Assembly: GCA_947525975.1 (NCBI GenBank)
Contig: CANNVE010000021.1
Coordinates: forward strand, 1 to 44,912
DNA: 44,912 nucleotides
Reading direction: 5' to 3'
From: an uncultured Muribaculaceae bacterium
GTDB lineage: Bacteria > Bacteroidota > Bacteroidia > Bacteroidales > Muribaculaceae
In this document: piece by piece, positions 31,254-38,628 of the stretch
How positions within the stretch are numbered: position 1 is the first letter of the stretch
How the letters are laid out: every line of letters starts with the position of its first letter
Notes under the pieces: model-generated
Seen by the model: the letters and a program-made list of their open reading frames with translations, nothing else
Told to the model about the DNA's origin: nothing
The model's database searches: none
Program-made: the position numbers and the translations under genes

Positions 31254-34151
31254 ATGAGAAGACTTTTATTTCTATTGCTGGTAGCATGGTGCTCAACAGT
31301 GGCGTCTGCCGGCGGAATCAAAGTGTCTGACACGCGCACATCGCCATCTGATTTCGACCTTGGTGCTTCCACCATATATTTCTCCCCCTCGGAGGCGGAA
31401 CTCGTGGGGCTCGCCGCCGGGATGCTTAGCGATGATGTGGAGCGCGCAACCGGACACAAACCGGCGTGCCGCAAGAGCGACAAGGCCAAGGGCGAAAACG
31501 CGGTGATCGTGGCCACTCTGGGCACAAATCCCCTGGTGGAGCGGCTGGTCAGCGAAGGCCGCATCAACTGCGACTCGCTCCGTGGCGCTTGGGAAAGATT
31601 CCTGATCGTCACTGTCGACAATCCGGCCAAGGGCATCGGCCGCGCGCTTGTGGTGCTCGGCAGCGACCGTCGGGGAGCGGCTTTCGGCATCGCCACCCTG
31701 TCGGAGGCTATCGGCGTTTCGCCCTTCTGCTGGTGGGCCGACGTGCCGACGGCGAAACGCAAAGGCATATTCCTTCCCCGATGCGAATACGCCTCGAAAT
31801 CGCCGAGTGTTAAATACCGAGGCATATTCATCAACGACGAAGGTTGGGGATTCCAGCCCTGGGCTTCGAAGACTATCGAGCCGGAGATCGGCGCCCCGGG
31901 CCCGAAAACCTACGCCCGCGTGTGCGAACTTCTGATACGCCTAAAGGCCAACATGCTGGCCCCGGCCATGCACCCCGCCACCGTGGCATTCAACCGAGTG
32001 CCCGGCAACAGGGAGACCGCCGACCGATGGGGCATCATAGTCACCACATCGCACTGTGAGCCTCTGCACTACAACAACACCACCGAATGGGACAAGAAAA
32101 CGCAAGGCGAATGGAACTACCTGACCAACAAGCAGCGCATCAACGAAGCGCTTGACAAGCGAGTGGCCGAGGTGGCGCCTTACGAAAACGCATACGTGCT
32201 GGCCATGCGAGGCATCCACGACGCAGGCCTCGTGGGCGTGCCGGAAGATCAGAAAGTGGCAGTGACCGAAGCGGCTCTCGCCGACCAGCGCGAAATGCTC
32301 TCGCGCCACATAGGCAAGCCAGCCGAGGAGATCCCACAGGTATTCGTGCCCTACAAGGAAGTGCTCGATATCTACGAGCGCGGCCTACGCCTTCCCGACG
32401 ATGTGACTATAGTCTGGCCCGACGACAATTTCGGCTACATCAAGCGTCTGCCTGACGCCGACGAGCGCAAGCGCAAAGGCGGTTCGGGAGTGTACTACCA
32501 CATTTCATACCTCGGGGAGCCGCATGATTACCTATGGCTCAACACCACCCCCACCACCCTCATATATGAGGAGATGCACAAAGCATACCTGGCCGGCGCC
32601 GACCGCTATTGGCTGCTCAATGTCGGCGACATCAAGCCCGGCGAACTCGGAATTAAATTTTTCATGGAACTCGCCTGGGACATAGATGCCTTCGACTTCA
32701 AAAAGGCCCATGACTTCGTCCCCGGCTATCTTGCATCTGTTTTCGGAGAGGAGCACCGCGCGGCGCTGGCCGACATTATGGAGACATACTACCTGCAAGG
32801 CTTCCGCCGCAAGCCCGAGGCCATGGGCTGGGGCGTGGAGTGGAACAATGCTTTCGCGCAGGAAAGAATGACCGACACCGATTTCTCTTTCACCAACTAT
32901 GATGAAGCGGAAAACCGTTTGGCCGAATATGACCGCATTTCAAACTTGGCCGCCGAAATGATGGAGAGACTGCCGCGAGAGAAAAAGGATGCGTTCTTTC
33001 AGCTGGTCTATTACCCCGTTAAGGGCTCAGCGCTGATGAACCGCAAGATGCTCCTTGCGCAGAAGAGCCGCATCTACGCCCGCCAAGGCCGAGCTGCCAC
33101 AGCTGCCACAGCAGCCAAGGCAGTAGAAGCTTTTGACAGCCTTGCCGCACTCAATGACCGATACAACAACCAATGCGATGGAAAGTGGCGCCATTTCATG
33201 CAATTGGCTCCCGGCTGGACGGCCAAATATCAAGAAATGCCACCAACGGGTGAAACCACGCTCTCAAGGGGCCCGAAGATCAACATTTACGTGCCGGGTA
33301 TCTGCGCCGGGTATCTGCACGGCGACGGCGGCATGATGCCGTGCCAGGCTCCATATCAGAGTGAGACTCCATACTTCGAAATATACAACTCAGGCGACGA
33401 GCCATTCGACTGGGAAGCTGTATGCGACCATCCGGCTGTGAACCTCTCATCCGCCGAGGGCACTGTAAGCGACCAATGCCGCGTATACGCTGACATCGAT
33501 TGGGCCAAGGTGCCTGAAGGCGCGTCATCGGCAATCTGCGAGGTCAGGGGCTGCGGCAAAAGCCTTAAGGTGGTGATTCCGATGCACAAGCCATCGGCCG
33601 GGCAAATGCAGAGCGCAAAAGGATGCCGCATGGAGCATGGTGGCGTGGTGTCGATGCCGGCAGGCCGCCCCTCCCGCATCAGCCGTAGCGGCGCTATCGT
33701 ACCCGAGACCGTCAAGGGCCTCGGATATGAACCCGACTGCTTGCTTATGGGCATGCCGCTCACATCCATGCAGGGACGCGGACTCGATGCACACGCCAAA
33801 GCCGAGTATGACTTCTACTCATTCACCGGCGGAAACGCCGAGATCAACATCTACGCACTGCCCGTATTCGGCATAAATAAGGATTCGGGCACGCGCTACG
33901 GCGTGCGCGTGGACGATGGCATCGTGATCTGGACAGGCGCGCCGTCGGGCGAATACTCCACTCCATGGAAAATAAATGTGATAAAAAACAGCGCGCTGTC
34001 AAATGTGCGCCTGAATGTAGGCGACCCCGGCAAGCACAAACTCACCATCTATTGCAGCGACCCCGGGATAGTGCTTCAGAAGATAGTCATTGACTTCGGC
34101 GGACAGAAGCATTCATACCTCGGCGCCCCCATCAGCCCTATCATCGACTGA
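31254..34151 (+). CDS. GH115 glycosidase, predicted alpha-glucuronidase (variant active-site motifs)
   Basis: This 965-residue secreted enzyme has a signal peptide (MRRLLFLLLVAWCSTVASA). GH115 features are visible: GRALVVLGSDRRGAAFGIAT, CWWADVPTAKRKGI, KYRGIFINDEGWGFQPWAS, LANMLAP-like barrel helix and SGVYYHISYLGEPHDYLWL. GH115 enzymes release alpha-1,2-linked (methyl)glucuronic acid from xylan or related glycans. Compared with the second copy (38629-41199), it has VTTSHCEPL for MGTSHHEPM and AMRGIHDAGL for GMRGDGDAPM, so substrate or linkage may differ. It is the third gene of the SusCD operon, 130 bp after susD. Confidence 0.88.
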   Translation: MRRLLFLLLVAWCSTVASAGGIKVSDTRTSPSDFDLGASTIYFSPSEAELVGLAAGMLSDDVERATGHKPACRKSDKAKGENAVIVATLGTNPLVERLVSEGRINCDSLRGAWERFLIVTVDNPAKGIGRALVVLGSDRRGAAFGIATLSEAIGVSPFCWWADVPTAKRKGIFLPRCEYASKSPSVKYRGIFINDEGWGFQPWASKTIEPEIGAPGPKTYARVCELLIRLKANMLAPAMHPATVAFNRVPGNRETADRWGIIVTTSHCEPLHYNNTTEWDKKTQGEWNYLTNKQRINEALDKRVAEVAPYENAYVLAMRGIHDAGLVGVPEDQKVAVTEAALADQREMLSRHIGKPAEEIPQVFVPYKEVLDIYERGLRLPDDVTIVWPDDNFGYIKRLPDADERKRKGGSGVYYHISYLGEPHDYLWLNTTPTTLIYEEMHKAYLAGADRYWLLNVGDIKPGELGIKFFMELAWDIDAFDFKKAHDFVPGYLASVFGEEHRAALADIMETYYLQGFRRKPEAMGWGVEWNNAFAQERMTDTDFSFTNYDEAENRLAEYDRISNLAAEMMERLPREKKDAFFQLVYYPVKGSALMNRKMLLAQKSRIYARQGRAATAATAAKAVEAFDSLAALNDRYNNQCDGKWRHFMQLAPGWTAKYQEMPPTGETTLSRGPKINIYVPGICAGYLHGDGGMMPCQAPYQSETPYFEIYNSGDEPFDWEAVCDHPAVNLSSAEGTVSDQCRVYADIDWAKVPEGASSAICEVRGCGKSLKVVIPMHKPSAGQMQSAKGCRMEHGGVVSMPAGRPSRISRSGAIVPETVKGLGYEPDCLLMGMPLTSMQGRGLDAHAKAEYDFYSFTGGNAEINIYALPVFGINKDSGTRYGVRVDDGIVIWTGAPSGEYSTPWKINVIKNSALSNVRLNVGDPGKHKLTIYCSDPGIVLQKIVIDFGGQKHSYLGAPISPIID

Positions 34152-34169
34152 GATAAACGCCCGAATATA

Positions 34170-34224
34170 AAAAGGCCACTGATTTTACGGAAAAAGGCTT
34201 CCGTTCAATCCGTGGTCTTTTGTT
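34170..34224 (+). terminator. Terminator of the polysaccharide operon
   Basis: Outer arms 34170-34184 and 34207-34221 pair at 14 of 15 positions, with an inner ACGGAA/TTCCGT hairpin. The sequence runs into TTTTGTTTT. Confidence 0.75.
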
Positions 34225-34229
34225 TTGGC

Positions 34230-34249
34230 GGGCGCGATTTATCGCGCCC
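34230..34249. repeat. Palindromic element, copy 2
   Basis: GGGCGCGAT/ATCGCGCCC forms a 9-bp stem with a TT loop. It matches copy 1 (23257-23276) over about 37 bp including the T-rich flank. The one stem difference is compensated on the other arm (T-A becomes G-C). Confidence 0.75.
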
Positions 34250-34270
34250 CTACCCTGTCCGGCCTGGAAA

Positions 34271-35248
34271 TCAAATGTGGAGACCCGGGCATGGGCCGGC
34301 CACCATCTGGGTGATCCAAAGCCATAGCGGACAGGTGACGATGAAGAGGATCACGCTCAAGGTGAGCGATGATGTGCCGGTGGCCACGTATACGTTGTTT
34401 TCGTCGGCGATGATTATGCCGGAGAATGCCGGAGGCAGGGCGCATGAAACCACGAGCATGTAGAGATTCTCGATGTCCATCTTGCATAGCAGGCCGATGA
34501 ATAGCGCGGCGGCGGGCATGAGGAATAGCTTGAGCAGGGATCCGAGGATGGCCTGCCAATTGATGTCAACCTTGATGGCCGATAGGGTGATGCCTGCCGA
34601 AAAGACTGCCATGGAGGCGTTAGCCTTGGCGATGAGGTCAAACGACGGGCTAAGCCATGCGGGCCACTTGATGCCTACGAGCACCATCACCACTGCCAGA
34701 ATCGGGGCCCACGCCACAGGCTGCTTGAGAGCCTTGATCACAGGCTTCCAGGCGCTTTGCTTCTTCTGGCCCGGCTTATCGGCAAGAGAGGCGTTCATGA
34801 GCGACAGGCCCACGGGGATGCCGATAGCGTTGACTACAATGCCCACAATGGCCACTACGAGAGCCACGGCAGGGGTTGTGCCGAAGATTGGCTCGAGCAC
34901 GGCGAAGCCGAGAAAACCAATCGTAGGCGAACCGTTGATGAGAGCTGCCACTGCACCGTCGGCGCCGTTATTTCCCTTGAAGCAGAATGCGAAAATGAAA
35001 TACACCAGCATGAAGCATCCCATGATCACTCCGGTGGAGACGAGCGTGAGCTTGAGGTCGTCATAGAGCATCTCGCGGCTTGCGCTCACGATGCTGACGA
35101 ACAGGGCGGCCGGCAACGCGAAGTTAAGGACGACTTTGTTGAATTTCTTGGCGTCGTCGCCCGAGAATACGCCTTTCTTGCCGGAAATGTATCCCGCAAG
35201 CATCACCACCACTATCGGGACGATGGCATAGAGAATGATATGTTCCAT
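34271..35248 (-). CDS. AEC-family (auxin efflux carrier) transporter, YfdV-like
   Basis: This 325-residue inner-membrane protein has about ten helices in two halves. The N-terminus MEHIILYAIVPIVVVMLAGY and the NGSPTIGFLGFAVLEPIFG segment match the Mem_trans/AEC family. E. coli has the same order, yfdW (frc), yfdU (oxc), yfdV (AEC). By that synteny this gene is a candidate for oxalate or formate transport; the substrate is not shown by sequence. It lies downstream of oxc, separated by a 36-bp perfect palindrome, and has no clear promoter of its own. Confidence 0.85.
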   Translation of the reverse strand: MEHIILYAIVPIVVVMLAGYISGKKGVFSGDDAKKFNKVVLNFALPAALFVSIVSASREMLYDDLKLTLVSTGVIMGCFMLVYFIFAFCFKGNNGADGAVAALINGSPTIGFLGFAVLEPIFGTTPAVALVVAIVGIVVNAIGIPVGLSLMNASLADKPGQKKQSAWKPVIKALKQPVAWAPILAVVMVLVGIKWPAWLSPSFDLIAKANASMAVFSAGITLSAIKVDINWQAILGSLLKLFLMPAAALFIGLLCKMDIENLYMLVVSCALPPAFSGIIIADENNVYVATGTSSLTLSVILFIVTCPLWLWITQMVAGPCPGLHI

Positions 35249-35283
35249 ACAATAGTTGAATTAATGTGTTTGTCAATCTAATA

Positions 35284-35319
35284 ATCATGAATCGGAGGCG
35301 CGCGCCTCCGATTCATGAT
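35284..35319. repeat. 36-bp perfect palindrome between oxc and the AEC gene
   Basis: Every base of 35284-35301 pairs with 35302-35319, with no loop bases. The arm reads ATCATGAATCGGAGGCGC. No T tract follows on the minus strand. It may be a partial terminator or an RNA-processing site that lowers expression of the transporter. Confidence 0.85.
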
Positions 35320-35336
35320 CAGACGGGATGCCGGCC

Positions 35337-37079
35337 TCAGACGGTGATATTCTGCAAAGTGGCCGGATTGAGGTAGCCTATGTGTCCGCTCTCCTTTCCG
35401 GAGTCAGCCGCAAGCTGCACATCGATCAGGCAGGTCTTTTTAGAAGCGACAGCTTCACTGAAAGCCGCCTTTAGGTCTGATGGAGTTGTGACGTAGTAGG
35501 TCTGCGCGCCGAATGCCTCGCCGAGCTTGTCGTAGCGTGCATTGATGTCGAGAGTGGTGGGAGCCGGGTCGGTGGTGGCATCCATAGGCTTTCCTATGCC
35601 GTTATAGATGCCGCCGTTGTTGAAGATCACCACGGTCAATGGCAACTTGAAGCGGCAAGCCGTGGAGAAATCCATGCCCGAGAATCCGAATGCGGAGTCT
35701 CCCTCAATGGCCACCACGCTCTTGCCTGTGGCCACGGCGGCGCCGATGGCCGAACCCATGCCCATGCCCATGATGGCCCATGTGGCGCAGTCTACGCGAT
35801 GGCGCGGAAGCGACATGTTGACGGTGTCGCGGGTGTCATCGAGCGTGTTGGCGCCCTCGTTGATCAGGATCAGGTCAGGATTGCTCTCGATCAGAGGCTT
35901 GAGGGCGCTCAAGGCAGTCCAGTGGTTCATGGGGCTGGCCGATGCGTTGGATGCCAGACGGGCGGCGAATTTTGCGTTCTTTTCCTTGGCTTCGGCTTGA
36001 AGCGAGGTCACCCATGCCGGGTCAGCAGCCATCTTTTTAGAGGCGAGCCCTGCGAGGATGGCATCAAGCGAAAGGCCCATGTCGCCCACCACCGGAGCGG
36101 CTATCGGACGGTTCACGTCTATCTCCTGCGGCTCGACGTCGAGCTGTATGAATTTCAGGGCGGGATTCCACTTGCCTTTGCCGAATGACAGCATCCAGTT
36201 GAGCCTTGCGCCGATCACCATCACCACATCGGCCTGCTCCATGATGGTGGAGCGGCATGAGATGGCGCTCAGCGGGCCGTCGTCAGGCATAAGCCCCTTG
36301 GCCATCGACATCGGCAGATATGGAATCGAATATTTCTCTATCAATGTCTTGATCTTGTCATCGACCTGGGCGTAGGCTGCGCCTTTGCCCAGCAGGATGG
36401 CGGGACGCTTGGCCGAGGCAAGTAGGTCGACGGCTCTGTCGACCGAAGCCTGATTCGGCGCCACAGGCGAATACATGTCTACAGGCTCGTAGAAGAGCTT
36501 TTCAGCCTCGGCGGCATCCATCACCTCTCCGAGGGCGGGAGTGGTCATGTCGATGTATACGCCGCCCGGACGCCCGGTGACTGCGGCGCGATATGCGCGG
36601 TAGACGGCTGAGGGGATGTCCTTTGCGGTGTAGCATCTGAAGGCGGCCTTCACAAGGGACTTGGCCGTGTTAAACTGGTCAAGTTGCTCATATGTGCCCA
36701 TGTTCATGTCCACCATCCTCGGGTCGGAGGCTCCGGAAATCTGTATCATCGGGTAGCAGTTGACCGTGGCGTTGGCCGTGGCCGTGAGGCCATTCATGAA
36801 GCCAAGCGACGACACTGTCATCAGCACGCCGGGCTTCTTCGTGAGATAGCCTTCGGTGGCGGCGGCCATGCCGGCCTGCTGCTCATGGCGGAATCCCACG
36901 AATCGTATGCCCTGCCCTTGTATCAGGTATCCGGCCTCTGTGATGGGAATGCCCACAAGGCCGTAGACGTTTTCTATTCCTATTCTTTTCAGGGCGCGGG
37001 CCAGAATGTACATGCCCGTGACCTGATTTGGGAAACTCGGCGCGGAGGCCGCGGTTCCTGTCTGTTTTGTGTCAATCAT
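35337..37079 (-). CDS. oxc: Oxalyl-CoA decarboxylase
   Basis: This 580-residue thiamine-diphosphate enzyme converts oxalyl-CoA to formyl-CoA and CO2. The N-terminal ThDP motif carries its glutamate in FRHEQQAGMAAATEGYLT. The C-terminal ThDP-binding motif is EGDSAFGFSGMDFSTAC ending in FNNGGIY. The middle domain has KFIQLDVEPQEIDVNRPIA, close to E. coli YfdU. The start MIDTKQTG at 37079 is chosen; an upstream Met at 37106 would lie in the 28-bp spacer after frc. Full length and no lost motifs suggest an active enzyme. It works with Frc, which recycles CoA onto oxalate. Confidence 0.96.
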   Translation of the reverse strand: MIDTKQTGTAASAPSFPNQVTGMYILARALKRIGIENVYGLVGIPITEAGYLIQGQGIRFVGFRHEQQAGMAAATEGYLTKKPGVLMTVSSLGFMNGLTATANATVNCYPMIQISGASDPRMVDMNMGTYEQLDQFNTAKSLVKAAFRCYTAKDIPSAVYRAYRAAVTGRPGGVYIDMTTPALGEVMDAAEAEKLFYEPVDMYSPVAPNQASVDRAVDLLASAKRPAILLGKGAAYAQVDDKIKTLIEKYSIPYLPMSMAKGLMPDDGPLSAISCRSTIMEQADVVMVIGARLNWMLSFGKGKWNPALKFIQLDVEPQEIDVNRPIAAPVVGDMGLSLDAILAGLASKKMAADPAWVTSLQAEAKEKNAKFAARLASNASASPMNHWTALSALKPLIESNPDLILINEGANTLDDTRDTVNMSLPRHRVDCATWAIMGMGMGSAIGAAVATGKSVVAIEGDSAFGFSGMDFSTACRFKLPLTVVIFNNGGIYNGIGKPMDATTDPAPTTLDINARYDKLGEAFGAQTYYVTTPSDLKAAFSEAVASKKTCLIDVQLAADSGKESGHIGYLNPATLQNITV

Positions 37080-37107
37080 GATCTTTACATTTATTTGATT
37101 AAACACA

Positions 37108-38418
37108 TCATTTAGCCTGAGCTGCCACAGGGGCTGTGGTGCCGTTCTTGGCGAATTGGTCTATCTGCTCCTGTGTATAGCCGTATGCCTTGAGCACATC
37201 CTCGGTGTCGCCTCCGAGCGAGGGGCACGGGCCGTACTGCGGCTGGTAGTTGCTCATGGTGAAGGGGCATCCCACAGTCACAAACTCGCCAATGTTGCCG
37301 CCTTGGTTGATTTTGACAAGCGTATTGCCGTCGTAGAGCGACGCGTCAGACATAACTTCTTTAGTGGAGAGAACCGGACCGACAGGCACGCCGGCGGCGC
37401 TCAATATCTCGGTGACCTCGAATTTGGTCTTGTCGGCTGTCCATGCGCCGATGCGCTGATAGATCTCGTCTTTGTGGCGGTCGCGCGCGTCGGCGGTGTT
37501 GAAATCAGGATTGGTGAGCCAATCCTCAAAGCCGAATGCCTTGCAGGCGAGCTCGAAGTCCTTGGCGCCGCGCTGCAGGATGATGTAGACATAATTGTTG
37601 GCATCGATGGCCGAATCGAGATCTCCCGCAGGCTTGCACTTGTAGGTCCAGCCCAGCACGCCGCCGCCTTCGATATTGCCCGAGCGAGGCACGCAATCAC
37701 CGAATTTACCGTTGGGATACTGCGGGAATTGAGTCAGATACCCTATCTTTTCGAGGGTGAGTTGGTCGCGGGTCTTTATGCGGCAAAGGTTGAGGCAAGC
37801 GTTGTGCATAGACTGATACACATAGCACCCTTCGCCCGTGTGGTTCCTTTGCTGCAGGGCGGCAAGGAGGCCGATGAGCAGGTGCATGCCCGTATTGGAG
37901 TCACCGAGGGCCGCGCCTGACTGCGTGGGCACATTGTATTCGCCATCATACCATCCGGTGGTGGATGCGGCAGCGGCAGTCACCTGGGCTATAGGCTCGT
38001 AGGCCTTTAGATCCTTGTATCTTGAAGATAGAGGGAATCCCTTGATGGTGCCGTAGATGCACTTCGGGTTTAGCTTATGCACCACCTCCCAGCTGAATCC
38101 GAGCTTGTCCATGGCGCCCGGATGAAGGTTCTCGACAAAGATGTCGCAATCCTGAATCAATTTTGTCAGGATGGCCTTGCCGTCGGGAGTCTTTGCGTCG
38201 AGCGTGAGCGACTTCTTGTCGCTGTTGAGCTGAAGGTAGTAGTAACTCGGCTCGTTGGGGTCAAACTGCAGTTCCTTGCGTGTGGCGTCGCCCACGCCCG
38301 GGCGTTCGATTTTGATTACTTCCGCTCCAAGCCAAGCGAGCATTTGAGTACATGAGGGGCCGGACTGGACTTCGGTGAAGTCGATGACCTTTATGCCCTG
38401 CAACGGTGCTGTGTTCAT
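37108..38418 (-). CDS. frc: Formyl-CoA:oxalate CoA-transferase
   Basis: This 436-residue class III CoA-transferase moves CoA from formyl-CoA to oxalate. It matches YfdW along its length: VIDFTEVQSGPSCTQMLAWL, IKIERPGVGDATR, VENLHPGAMDKLGFSW and ALGDSNTGMHLLIGLLAALQ. The catalytic Asp is in GDSN (about residue 173). The glycine loop near RSGNIEGGGVLGW keeps three glycines but lacks the Gln that follows the loop in the remembered E. coli and Oxalobacter enzymes. A Met two codons upstream is possible. It is first in the operon. Confidence 0.96.
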   Translation of the reverse strand: MNTAPLQGIKVIDFTEVQSGPSCTQMLAWLGAEVIKIERPGVGDATRKELQFDPNEPSYYYLQLNSDKKSLTLDAKTPDGKAILTKLIQDCDIFVENLHPGAMDKLGFSWEVVHKLNPKCIYGTIKGFPLSSRYKDLKAYEPIAQVTAAAASTTGWYDGEYNVPTQSGAALGDSNTGMHLLIGLLAALQQRNHTGEGCYVYQSMHNACLNLCRIKTRDQLTLEKIGYLTQFPQYPNGKFGDCVPRSGNIEGGGVLGWTYKCKPAGDLDSAIDANNYVYIILQRGAKDFELACKAFGFEDWLTNPDFNTADARDRHKDEIYQRIGAWTADKTKFEVTEILSAAGVPVGPVLSTKEVMSDASLYDGNTLVKINQGGNIGEFVTVGCPFTMSNYQPQYGPCPSLGGDTEDVLKAYGYTQEQIDQFAKNGTTAPVAAQAK

Positions 38419-38553
38419 AGTCATTGTGTTTAGTTAAGATTTTATATGTGTCTATAATTTCTGATTTTAATTCACAAAATCTAACAATAACAACAATGGC
38501 GAGACTATAAAGTTAGAGCAAGACATACAAAAAATACTAAAAACGCTAAACGA

Positions 38554-38605
38554 ATGAGGGGCGCCAACGTCAAATCTCGGCGATCGACTCCGGGCGCGCC
38601 CTCAT
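38554..38605 (-). terminator. Probable terminator of the second GH115 gene
   Basis: ATGAGGGGCGCC (38554-38565) pairs with 38593-38605 with one bulged base. On the minus strand it is followed by TTTAGCGTTTTTAG. The frc upstream gap (38419-38553) otherwise holds only AT-rich sequence and a weak TAACTTTA box. Confidence 0.55.
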
Positions 38606-38628
38606 GCGACTGCTTCGGTCCGTGTTCC

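Noticed and set aside
34271-38418. Recent horizontal transfer of the oxalate operon
   Set aside because: By eye, base composition and codon use do not differ from the neighbours, and no mobile-element genes flank it; only phylogeny could decide.
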